From positions 2,760,501 to 2,824,500 of the forward strand of contig NZ_CP029773.1 of the NCBI RefSeq assembly GCF_003205835.1: a DNA stretch of 64,000 nucleotides. The letters run 5' to 3'. The stretch is from Stenotrophomonas maltophilia. Its GTDB lineage: Bacteria; Pseudomonadota; Gammaproteobacteria; Xanthomonadales; Xanthomonadaceae. The notes under the pieces are model-generated. The model was not told where the DNA came from. It saw nothing but the letters and a program-made list of their open reading frames with translations, and searched no databases. The position numbers and the translations under genes are program-made. Below are positions 8,319-18,479 of the stretch, in pieces; position 1 is the first letter of the stretch; each line of letters starts with the position of its first letter.

Positions 8319-9650
8319 ATGAACACCCTGGCACCCCGCGACCCTTCGGCCTCCACCCCGGCCAGCCTGGGTGCGCTCAACGCCTCGGTGGCGGTGCCCG
8401 ACAAGGGCCATTGGTGGTTCCGCCTGCTGGCCTTCCTCGGCCCGGGCTACATGATCTCGGTCGGCTACATGGACCCGGGCAACTGGGCCACCGACCTCGC
8501 CGGCGGTTCGCGCTTCGGCTACCTGCTGCTGTCGGTCATCCTCATTTCCAACCTGATGGCGGTGATCCTGCAGGCGCTGTCGGCGCGGCTCGGCATCGCG
8601 ACCGGAATGGACCTGGCCCAGGCCTGCCGTGCCCGATACCCGAAGCCGGTGAACCTGGCGTTGTGGGCGCTGTGCGAGGCGGCGATCATCGCCTGCGACC
8701 TGGCCGAAGTGATCGGCACCGCGATCGCGCTGAAGCTGCTGTTCGACCTGCCGTTGCTGTGGGGCGCGGTGATCACCGCGCTGGACACGCTGCTGGTGCT
8801 GCTGCTGATGAACCGCGGTTTCCGTGCGCTGGAAGCCTTCGTGATCGCGCTGCTGATGGTGATTTTCGCCTGCTTCGTGGTGCAGATCGCGATGGCCGCA
8901 CCACCGGTGATGGCGGTGCTGGGCGGCTTCATTCCGCGCGCGCAGGTGGTGACCGATCCGCATGCGCTGTACATCGCCATCGGCATCATTGGCGCCACGG
9001 TGATGCCGCACAACCTGTACCTGCATTCGTCGATCGTGCAGACCCGTGCCTACCCGCGCACCGATGAGGGCCGTCGCAGCGCGCTGCGCTGGGCGGTGAC
9101 CGACAGCACCATTGCGCTGACCCTGGCACTGTTCATCAACGCCAGCATCCTGATCCTGGCGGCGGCAGTGTTCCATGCCAATGGCCGTTTCGACGTGGAA
9201 GACATCGAGCAGGCCCACCAGCTGCTGGCGCCGATGCTGGGCGTGGGCGCGGCGGCGACGCTGTTTGCGATTGCGCTGCTGGCCTCCGGCCTGAACTCGA
9301 CGGTGACGGCCACGTTGGCCGGCCAGATCGTGATGGAAGGCTTCCTGCACCTGCGCCTGCCGCCGTGGCTGCGGCGGCTGATCACGCGGGCGCTGGCGAT
9401 CATTCCGGTGGTGGTGGTGATCATGCTGTTCGGCGACCAGGGCGCGGTAAAGCTGCTGGTGCTGAGCCAGGTGGTGCTGTCGATGCAGCTGCCGTTCGCG
9501 ATCATCCCGCTGGTGCGGATCGTGACCGACAAGGTGACGATGGGCGCGCTGGTGGCCCCACGCTGGCTGGGCAGCATCGCCTGGGTGATCGCGCTGGTGA
9601 TCGTGGTGTTGAACGTGAAGCTGCTGGTGGATACCTTCAGCGGCGCATAG
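8319..9650 (+). CDS. mntH: Nramp-family proton-coupled manganese importer MntH
   Basis: 443 residues from MNTLAPRDP; an earlier ATG at 8289 would put the start inside the operator. Eleven hydrophobic segments are visible. The Nramp metal-site motif in TM1 is present ([18 protein letters not shown]) and the TM6 motif is present ([15 protein letters not shown]), containing the Met-Pro-His expected for Mn(II) selectivity. It carries Mn(II) across the inner membrane with protons, completing a route that starts with the TonB receptor at 4954. Repression by the adjacent MntR through 8293-8310 is expected. Confidence 0.95.
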   Translation: MNTLAPRDPSASTPASLGALNASVAVPDKGHWWFRLLAFLGPGYMISVGYMDPGNWATDLAGGSRFGYLLLSVILISNLMAVILQALSARLGIATGMDLAQACRARYPKPVNLALWALCEAAIIACDLAEVIGTAIALKLLFDLPLLWGAVITALDTLLVLLLMNRGFRALEAFVIALLMVIFACFVVQIAMAAPPVMAVLGGFIPRAQVVTDPHALYIAIGIIGATVMPHNLYLHSSIVQTRAYPRTDEGRRSALRWAVTDSTIALTLALFINASILILAAAVFHANGRFDVEDIEQAHQLLAPMLGVGAAATLFAIALLASGLNSTVTATLAGQIVMEGFLHLRLPPWLRRLITRALAIIPVVVVIMLFGDQGAVKLLVLSQVVLSMQLPFAIIPLVRIVTDKVTMGALVAPRWLGSIAWVIALVIVVLNVKLLVDTFSGA

Positions 9651-9673
9651 CGCGAAATGCCTGGGACGCCGTT

Positions 9674-9742
9674 GTAGAGTCGAGCCATGCTCGACTCATC
9701 GCACACCGCACGAACAGCAGCCGAGCCTGGGCTCGGCTCTAC
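9674..9742. repeat. Inverted dimer of SMAG elements
   Basis: GTAG followed by AGTCGAGCCATGCTCGACT, then a second palindrome (AGCCGAGCC...GGCTCGGCT) ending CTAC. It lies downstream of mntH. Confidence 0.88.
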
Positions 9743-9760
9743 AGGAAGCGGGTTCCACCA

Positions 9761-9783
9761 GTAGATCCACGCCATGCGTGGAT
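9761..9783. repeat. Single SMAG element
   Basis: GTAG followed by ATCCACG-CCATG-CGTGGAT; the third GTAG palindrome in this 199-bp gap between mntH and the convergent thioredoxin-like gene. Confidence 0.85.
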
Positions 9784-9798
9784 GCCTTTACACGATGT

Positions 9799-9837
9799 GG
9801 GGTCAGAGCCCTTGCCTCTGGCAAGGGATCCGACCCC
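9799..9837. repeat. GGGGTCAGA-type long palindrome
   Basis: GGGGTCAGAGCCCTTGCC / GGCAAGGGATCCGACCCC around TCT, with near-perfect arms. The same repeat family recurs at 15542-15578. It has no GTAG end, so it is distinct from the SMAG type. It lies 12 bp from the end of the convergent gene and could terminate it. Confidence 0.8.
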
Positions 9838-9849
9838 GCCATCTCCACG

Positions 9850-10176
9850 CTACAGATGCAACGCGATCGCGGCCTCGATCTGCTGCGGCGACTGGAACCC
9901 GGCCAGGCGGGTACGTTCGTCGCCGTCACGGAACAGCGACAGTGTCGGCGTCTGCCGCAGCCCCAGCTCCTTGAAGAAGGCCTCGCCCAGCACTTCCAGC
10001 TGCACGCGCAGCAGGGTCGTACCCTGCCCCGCCACGCTGTTGGCCACGCGGTGCAGCGACATCTCCAGCATCCGGCACCCCGGGCACTGGTCCTTGTGGA
10101 AATCCACCAGCACCCGCGGGTGTTCGGCCAGCAGCTGCTGGAACTGCTCAGGCGTGGTGGCGTCGATGATCTGCAT
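9850..10176 (-). CDS. Thioredoxin-like protein downstream of ribonucleotide reductase
   Basis: 108 residues from MQIIDATTPEQFQQLL. Thioredoxin fold with the active site in KDQCPGCRMLEMS (CPGC instead of the usual CGPC) and the cis-Pro loop RQTPTLSLF. No signal peptide, so cytoplasmic. The start overlaps the flavodoxin gene by 29 nt, and the cluster reads nrdA-nrdB-flavodoxin-thioredoxin on one strand. Re-reducing the C-terminal cysteine pair of NrdA is the natural role by context. General thioredoxin activity is the alternative. Confidence 0.82.
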   Translation of the reverse strand: MQIIDATTPEQFQQLLAEHPRVLVDFHKDQCPGCRMLEMSLHRVANSVAGQGTTLLRVQLEVLGEAFFKELGLRQTPTLSLFRDGDERTRLAGFQSPQQIEAAIALHL

Positions 10177-10690
10177 CGGTGTTGCTCCAGTAATGGGCCA
10201 GGACCGCGTCGGTCCAGGCCTCGATGGCCGCGGCATGGCGAACGCCATGCGGCATCTGTTCGATCTCCAGCGGCGGGTAGTCGCTGCGGAAGTAGCGGAT
10301 CAGCCGGTGCACGGCGCCGCAGTAGTACTCCTGCCCCCACTGCGTTTCGCCGGTACCGAACACCGCCAGCTGCCGTGGCCGCTCGCCGCGCTCCGCAATA
10401 CCGGCCACCCACGCCTTCATCTCCGCCGGCGTGCGGCCGGCGTTGTCGGTCCAGCAACCCAGCAGCACCAGGTCGGCCTCATCGGCGGCCAGTGGCGGGG
10501 CCTGGCGCAGATCGTCGGCGTCCTGCCAGTGCACGGCATGTCCTGCGGCACGGCAACGCTCGGCAATCTGCCGGCCAAGCTCGCGGGTGTTGCCACTCAA
10601 CGAGGCCACCACCAGCAGGATGCGCAGCGCCGCGCCGGGCTCAGAGGTCGTCGAAGCCGTTGTCGACGTTGGTCTTCTTGTAACTTGCAT
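10148..10690 (-). CDS. Flavodoxin-family protein overlapping nrdB
   Basis: 180 residues if the only in-frame ATG (10690) is used; this overlaps nrdB by 50 nt. The flavodoxin fold begins at LRILLVVASLSGNTREL, where SGNT is the FMN phosphate loop, and the later loop FGTGETQWGQEYYCGAV packs on the flavin. It looks more like a long-type flavodoxin than a classical NrdI, which would be shorter. In E. coli the nrdAB operon instead ends with the ferredoxin YfaE, which maintains the diferric-tyrosyl cofactor, so a cofactor-maintenance role is a reasonable inference. The first ~20 residues, within the overlap, are not typical of the family and a non-ATG start further in is possible. Confidence 0.75.
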   Translation of the reverse strand: MQVTRRPTSTTASTTSEPGAALRILLVVASLSGNTRELGRQIAERCRAAGHAVHWQDADDLRQAPPLAADEADLVLLGCWTDNAGRTPAEMKAWVAGIAERGERPRQLAVFGTGETQWGQEYYCGAVHRLIRYFRSDYPPLEIEQMPHGVRHAAAIEAWTDAVLAHYWSNTDADHRRHHA

Positions 10691-11681
10691 TGCGCATCTC
10701 GAAGAAGTCGGTCTTGGTCTCGGTGAAGTTGTCGGCGTAGGCCTTGATCCACGGCATCACGTTGTCGGTGGTGTCGCTGTACAGGCGCTCGATGCCGAGC
10801 ATGCCGGCCATCTTGTTGGCCCGGTACTTCACGTAGCGCGTCATTTCCTCCACATCGATGCCGTCGATGCCGTCCAGCACTTCCGACGACCACTGGGTCT
10901 CCAGTTCGATGGCATGCTCGAACGCCTGGTGCACATAGGCGGTCAGCTCGTTGGTCTGCAGCTCCGGGTTCTCGCCGATGATGGCCCGGATCAGCTCGCT
11001 GATGAACTTGGTATGCGCCAGCTCGTCGCGGTTGATGAAGCTGATGATCTTGCCGGTGCCGGTCATGCGGTTCTGCCGCACCATGTTGTAGAAGTACGCA
11101 AACCCGGAATAGAAGTTGATGCCTTCCAGGATCGAGGACTGGATCAACGACTTCAGCAGGGTCTCGGCGGTCTTCTCGCGCATGAAGTCGTCGTACGCAC
11201 CCATGATCGGTGCGTTGCGCTTGATGATGGTCGGATGCGTGCGTGCCAGTTCAAACACGCGGTTCTGGTTCGGCAGGTCGGTGATCGAGGCCAGCACGTA
11301 GCTGTAGCTTTCGTTGTGGATCACTTCCTGCTGGCCGATGATCGCCGCATTGGCGTGCGCGGCCGGGTCGGTGATGTACTCGGCGACGTTGTAGATGAAG
11401 CGCGTCTGCGGCGAATCGAGCGTGGCCAGCAGGCCGATGATGGAGTCGTAGGCGTTCTTCTCGCGCGCATTGAGCTCGCCGTACTGGCGCGCATCGAGCT
11501 TCATGTCGACCTCATCGGGAATCCAGAAGTTGGTCGACAGCTCCTTGTAGGCCCGATAGAACGACGGGTACGGAATGTCGTTCCAGTTGAGGATGCCGCT
11601 GGTGCGGCCGTTGATGATGCCAGTGCTGCGGTTGGGATGGCGCGGTTCGAGGATCTTGATGCGGTCGAGGGGGGTTGCCAT
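10641..11681 (-). CDS. nrdB: Ribonucleotide reductase class Ia, beta subunit
   Basis: 346 residues. The di-iron ligands and radical tyrosine are visible: EVIHNESYSYVL (Glu, His and, four residues on, the radical Tyr), LEGINFYSGF (Glu) and NRDELAHTKF (Glu, His). This is the R2 subunit that stores the tyrosyl radical for reduction of ribonucleotides to deoxyribonucleotides. nrdA lies 71 bp upstream on the same strand. The presence of the tyrosine argues for class Ia over Ic. Confidence 0.96.
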   Translation of the reverse strand: MATPLDRIKILEPRHPNRSTGIINGRTSGILNWNDIPYPSFYRAYKELSTNFWIPDEVDMKLDARQYGELNAREKNAYDSIIGLLATLDSPQTRFIYNVAEYITDPAAHANAAIIGQQEVIHNESYSYVLASITDLPNQNRVFELARTHPTIIKRNAPIMGAYDDFMREKTAETLLKSLIQSSILEGINFYSGFAYFYNMVRQNRMTGTGKIISFINRDELAHTKFISELIRAIIGENPELQTNELTAYVHQAFEHAIELETQWSSEVLDGIDGIDVEEMTRYVKYRANKMAGMLGIERLYSDTTDNVMPWIKAYADNFTETKTDFFEMRNASYKKTNVDNGFDDL

Positions 11682-11713
11682 GGGTTTCTGCCTTCGTTCT
11701 CTTTCTATCGTGT

Positions 11714-11737
11714 TGCCGGCCAGCGGCCGGCACTACC
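11714..11737. repeat. SMAG element between nrdA and nrdB
   Basis: Palindrome TGCCGGCC-AGC-GGCCGGCA ending in CTACC (GTAG on the minus strand). It sits in the 71-bp nrdA-nrdB spacer, where it could set the relative level of the two messages. Confidence 0.85.
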
Positions 11738-11752
11738 GTGGGTCGCCGGCGG

Positions 11753-14116
11753 TCAGCTGGAGCACCACTCGCATTCGCTGATGTCGATGTCGTTGGAGCG
11801 CACGTAGTAGGTGGTCTTCAGGCCCTCGCGCCAGGCGCTCAGGTGCAGCTCCAGCAGGGTGCTGGCGCGGATGGTGCTGGGCACGTACAGGTTGAAGCTG
11901 ATCGACTGGTCGACGTGGCGCTGGCGGCGCGCGTTCTGGCGCACGCTGGCGAACTGGTCGACCTTGTAGGCACCCTTCTCGTAGTACGGCCAGGTCTCCA
12001 GCGACAGGCCCGGAGCGGCCACCGGACGCCGGAAGTCTTTCTTTTCCTCGTAGTAGAACGCGCTGTAGATCGGGTCGATGGAGGCGGTGGAACCGGCAAT
12101 CTGCGCGGTGCTCATGTTTGGCGCCACCGCCAGCAGCCAACCGTTGCGCAGGCCGTGCGTGGCGACCTCGCGGGCCAGGCTGTCCCACGCGGCGCCGCTG
12201 TAGTCGCGGTCACGGAAGTAGCGTCCGTTGTGCCAGTCGCTGCCGGCGAACATCGGGTAGCTGCCCTTCTCCTTCGCCAGCTGCGCGCTGGCCTGGATGG
12301 TCAGGAAGTTGATGCGCTCGTAGAGGCGGTCGGCCAGCTCCTCGGCATCCGGTGATTCCCACTGGATCGCCTGCTGCGCCAGCAGGTGGTGCCAACCGAA
12401 GGTGCCCAGACCGATGGCGCGGTATTTGCGGTTGGTGATGGTGGCCTGCGGCACCGGCAGCGCATTGAGATCGATCACGTTGTCGAGCATGCGCACCTGG
12501 ATCGGGATCAGGCGCTCCAGCACATCGGTGGCCAACAGGTCATCCGGCGCACTGATCGCACGGCCGAGGTTGATCGAGGACAGGTTGCAGACCACGAAGT
12601 CACCGGCGCGGCGCGTAGTCACGATCTGGTCGCCGCTGACGATCTCCTGGATCATCCGCGTCGGGCTCATGTTCTGCAGGATCTCGGTGCACAGGTTGCT
12701 GGAATAGATCATGCCCGCGTGCTTGTTCGGGTTCCTGCGGTTGACCTCGTCGCGGTAGAACAGGAACGGGTTGCCGGTCTCCAGCTGGCTGAGCATGATC
12801 CGCTTGAACAGATCGATGGCCTTCACCGTGCGGCGGCTGATGCGCTCATCGGCCACCAGCTCGGCGTAGCGGTCACGGAAGCTGCCAGAACCACGCTTCT
12901 CGTCGTAGAAGTCCTGCAGGTACCAGCCTTTGGCCTGCTTCACCTCGTGCGGATCGAACAGGTACCAGTCGGCGCGGCGTTCGACCGCTTCCATGAACAG
13001 GTCCGGCACGCAGACCGAAGTGAACACATCGTGCGCGCGCAGGCGCTGGTCGCCGTTGTTGAGGCGCAGGTCCATGAAGGCTTCGATATCGCGGTGCCAG
13101 ATGTCCAGGTACACCGCCACCGCGCCCTTGCGCTGGCCGAGCTGATCAACCGACACCGCAGTGTTGTTGAGCTGCTTGATCCACGGCACCACGCCACCGG
13201 AGGAATTGGCCACGCCACGGATCGGCGCGCCGCTGCTGCGCACATAGCCCAGATAGGCACCCACACCACCGCCGTGCTTGGACACGCGGGCGATATCGGT
13301 GTTGGAGTCATAGATGCCCTGCAGGCTGTCGTCCACCGTGTCGATGAAGCAGCTGGACAACTGTCCACCCACCTTGCCGGCATTGGCCAGGGTCGGTGTG
13401 GCCACCGTCATGTACAGGTTGGACAGCGCCCAGTACGCCTCTCCGACCAGCTGCATGCGCCGCTCGCGCGGCTTTTCCTCCTGCATCAGGTACAGCGCGA
13501 TGGTCAGCCAGCGCTCCTGCGGCAGTTCATAGACCTCGCGGCTGCGGTCGCTGGCCAGGTAGCGCGTGGCCAGCAGGTACAGGCCGTTGTAGGCGAACAG
13601 GCGGTCGCGTTCCGGATCGATCATCTCGCCGGCCTGCTGCAGCTCTTCCTTGGAATAGCAGCGCAGGATGTCGTTGCTGTAGATGCCGCGATCGGCCAGG
13701 CTTTCCTGCAGGCCCACGTAGGAACCGTACTTCAGTCCAACGTCGTAGAAGCGGTTGCGGCTGGCGCGCTTGTACAGGCGGCGCAGGTAGATGCGCGCGG
13801 CGAACTGCTCCCACTCCGGCGCGACCAGGTCCACGCGCGATTCGGCCTCGCGGATCAGCAGATCGACCAGGTCATCGGCGCTGATACTCGGTTTGCGTTC
13901 GACCATCGCCTGCACTACGCGGCGGTAGTCGCTCACATCCAGCTGCGGGAACTCGGCATGCACGGCGTCGATGCTGCGCTGCAGGCGCTCGGCGTCGAAC
14001 GGCAGGCGGCGGTTGCCGGCCTCCTTGGTGATCCAGGTCGGCACGCGCTCGCCACCGGCGCGCAAGGCGTCGCCAGCGCCGGCCAGATCGGCCACGCGGA
14101 AGGTACTGTCGGTCAT
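11753..14116 (-). CDS. nrdA: Ribonucleotide reductase class Ia, alpha subunit
   Basis: 787 residues from MTDSTFRVADLAG. An N-terminal ATP-cone-like region (RRLPFDAERLQRSIDAVHAE) is the expected allosteric activity site. Catalytic features: LSSCFIDTVDDS (first redox Cys), SSNLCTEILQN (Asn, radical Cys and Glu), the radical-transfer pair TTYYVRS, and the C-terminal shuttle cysteines CEWC. It reduces ribonucleoside diphosphates together with NrdB. The ORF continues upstream to 14314 without homology, so 14116 is the start. Control may involve NrdR-type sites upstream. Confidence 0.96.
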   Translation of the reverse strand: MTDSTFRVADLAGAGDALRAGGERVPTWITKEAGNRRLPFDAERLQRSIDAVHAEFPQLDVSDYRRVVQAMVERKPSISADDLVDLLIREAESRVDLVAPEWEQFAARIYLRRLYKRASRNRFYDVGLKYGSYVGLQESLADRGIYSNDILRCYSKEELQQAGEMIDPERDRLFAYNGLYLLATRYLASDRSREVYELPQERWLTIALYLMQEEKPRERRMQLVGEAYWALSNLYMTVATPTLANAGKVGGQLSSCFIDTVDDSLQGIYDSNTDIARVSKHGGGVGAYLGYVRSSGAPIRGVANSSGGVVPWIKQLNNTAVSVDQLGQRKGAVAVYLDIWHRDIEAFMDLRLNNGDQRLRAHDVFTSVCVPDLFMEAVERRADWYLFDPHEVKQAKGWYLQDFYDEKRGSGSFRDRYAELVADERISRRTVKAIDLFKRIMLSQLETGNPFLFYRDEVNRRNPNKHAGMIYSSNLCTEILQNMSPTRMIQEIVSGDQIVTTRRAGDFVVCNLSSINLGRAISAPDDLLATDVLERLIPIQVRMLDNVIDLNALPVPQATITNRKYRAIGLGTFGWHHLLAQQAIQWESPDAEELADRLYERINFLTIQASAQLAKEKGSYPMFAGSDWHNGRYFRDRDYSGAAWDSLAREVATHGLRNGWLLAVAPNMSTAQIAGSTASIDPIYSAFYYEEKKDFRRPVAAPGLSLETWPYYEKGAYKVDQFASVRQNARRQRHVDQSISFNLYVPSTIRASTLLELHLSAWREGLKTTYYVRSNDIDISECEWCSS

Positions 14117-14549
14117 GGTGGTGAAACTCCAGGCTCGCACGCGCGTTGGCGGTCGATGCCATGGCGGCCCTGCACGCGATACCGGCGCACGGGGCGGTCG
14201 GGGTGGGATGCCAAAGCGCGGGAACACCAGATCGTCGGCAACAGCCTGCGCCTGCGGCCGGTATCCGGGCCGTGGGGGCGATCTGGGTCCGCTCGATGGC
14301 GGCCGCGTCGCCACGGCAAGCCTTCAGGGGCGGGCCGCGGGACGTTTGCTGCATGTCCGGCGGCGGCGGCTGACCGGGAGTGACGGACACAACATAGTGG
14401 GGATATTCCAGCCCGTCAACACAAGATGCGGTAATCAGCACCTGTCGCGACGATCAGTCGCAGGATGCCGTGTTGCACCTGCGGCGCCTTGTCGACAACG
14501 CCTGCGTCCCCAGTTCGGTACAACATCAACTTTCCCCGGAACACCGCCC
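14117..14549. promoter_or_regulatory. nrdA/oxidoreductase divergent region with two candidate NrdR half-matches
   Basis: This 433-bp region has no supported gene. Near 14387 and 14419 the sequence repeats ACACAA(C/G)AT, 32 bp apart, which is the usual spacing of paired NrdR boxes (consensus ACACWATATATWGTGT); the first copy continues ATAGTG, fitting the right half. The match is partial. The nrdA leader would then be about 270 nt long. Nothing else recognisable is visible. Confidence 0.35.
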
Positions 14550-15527
14550 ATGCGCGCTGCCCTTTATTCTTCCTTCGGCGATCCGGCCGATGTCCTGGCC
14601 GTCGGCGAAACGACCCTGCCCGAGCCCGGCCCGGGCGAGGTGCGCATCCGCACCGTGCTGGCCTCGATCCACAACCACGACCTGCTGACCGTGCGCGGCC
14701 TGTATGGCTACAAGCCGACGCTGCCGGCGATCGGGGGCAGTGAAGCACTGGGCGTGGTCGATGCACTTGGCGACGGCATCGACGGCCTGCAGATCGGCCA
14801 GCGGGTTGCCGCCGCCTCGGTGCACGGCACCTGGGCTGAGGCCTTCATCGCACCGGCTCGCATGGTGATTCCGATGCCGGAGGCGATCCCCGACGAAATG
14901 GCCGCACAGCTGATCGCGATGCCGCTGAGCGCGCTGATGCTGCTGGAGTTCCTGCACGTCGAGGCGGGCCAGTGGATCGTGCAGAACACCGCCAACGGCG
15001 CGGTGGGCAAATCGCTGGCGATGCTGGCGCGGGCGCGTGGTGTGCATGTAGCCAACCTGGTGCGCAATGCCGATGCGGTCGCACAGCTGAAAGCGCTGGG
15101 CATCGATCATGTGTTCGACACCTCGGTGGACGGCTGGAAGGATCGCGTGCGTGAGGCGACCGGCGAAGCGCAGGCCGCGGCCGCGGTGGATTCCATTGGC
15201 GGCGACGCCAGCGGCGATCTGGTCGACCTGCTTGGCCACCACGGCACCCTGGTGTCGTTCGGTGTAATGAGCGGCGAGCCGATGCGCATTCCCGCCGGCG
15301 GCCTGATCTACAAGGAAGCCACGGTGAAGGGCTTCTGGGGCAGCAAGGTCAGCCAGGCGATGGCCGTGGAGGACAAGCGCCGGCTGGTTGGCGAGCTGCT
15401 GAAGCGTGCGGCGAGCGGCGAACTGACCCTGCCTGTGGAGCAGATCTTCGCACTGGACGACATCGCCCAGGCAGCAAAGGCCGGCGCGGGTTCGGGCCGC
15501 AACGGCAAGGTGCTGCTGCGGCCTTGA
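14550..15527 (+). CDS. Zinc-type MDR oxidoreductase (quinone reductase/alcohol dehydrogenase-like)
   Basis: 325 residues from MRAALYSSFGDPADVL. A GroES-like N-terminal domain (EVRIRTVLASIHNHDLLTVR) and a Rossmann domain (NTANGAVGKSLAMLARARG) are present. The motif NGAVG replaces the common GAxGGVG of quinone oxidoreductases, and no structural-zinc cysteine cluster is visible, so it is a zinc-independent MDR member. It would reduce quinones or enoyl/alkenal substrates with NAD(P)H; the substrate cannot be read from sequence. The frame is open upstream to 13971 but opposite nrdA, so the upstream part is a shadow. It stands alone. Confidence 0.85.
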   Translation: MRAALYSSFGDPADVLAVGETTLPEPGPGEVRIRTVLASIHNHDLLTVRGLYGYKPTLPAIGGSEALGVVDALGDGIDGLQIGQRVAAASVHGTWAEAFIAPARMVIPMPEAIPDEMAAQLIAMPLSALMLLEFLHVEAGQWIVQNTANGAVGKSLAMLARARGVHVANLVRNADAVAQLKALGIDHVFDTSVDGWKDRVREATGEAQAAAAVDSIGGDASGDLVDLLGHHGTLVSFGVMSGEPMRIPAGGLIYKEATVKGFWGSKVSQAMAVEDKRRLVGELLKRAASGELTLPVEQIFALDDIAQAAKAGAGSGRNGKVLLRP

Positions 15528-15541
15528 TGGCCGGACAACCG

Positions 15542-15578
15542 GGGTCAGATCCCTTTCCGTTGGAAAGGGATCTGACCC
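15542..15578. repeat. GGGTCAGAT-type long perfect palindrome
   Basis: Perfect 17-bp arms (GGGTCAGATCCCTTTCC and its complement) around GTT, directly after the oxidoreductase. Same family as 9799-9837. A second short palindrome, GTGCGGACC/GGTCCGCAC, follows at 15588-15608. Confidence 0.85.
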
Positions 15579-15754
15579 GCAGCAGGAGTGCGGACCAACG
15601 GTCCGCACCCACCGAAGCACAGACCGCCCCACCGAGGCCACAGACTTTCGTTAAGAACCTGTGATGTATAACTGAATGCGCTTTCGTCATTGGAAGGCGC
15701 ACGTGGCTGCGTGCGGTACTGACGGCTCCTCCCCCGTTTGGCGTTGTCGCTTCC

Positions 15755-18379
<2,625 letters not shown>

Positions 18380-18388
18380 TGCGATATC

Positions 18389-18415
18389 GGGGCGGCGGTA
18401 ATGCGCCGCCCCATT
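18389..18415 (+). terminator. Terminator after the large TonB receptor
   Basis: Perfect 9-bp stem GGGGCGGCG / CGCCGCCCC with a 6-nt loop followed by ATTTGT. Directly after the stop at 18379. Confidence 0.75.
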
Positions 18416-18420
18416 TGTGC

Positions 18421-18445
18421 TGCCGGCCAGCGGCCGGCACTACCA
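18421..18445. repeat. SMAG element
   Basis: TGCCGGCCAGCGGCCGGCA followed by CTACC, the same variant as 11714-11737 and 57501-57573, between two convergent genes. Confidence 0.85.
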
Positions 18446-18479
18446 CCGACCGCCGGGGGGGATGCCCGACGGTCGTGCA

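Noticed and set aside
12386..14383. 665-residue plus-strand frame opposite nrdA
   Set aside because: Antisense to nrdA, which has complete catalytic motifs; the frame has no homology.
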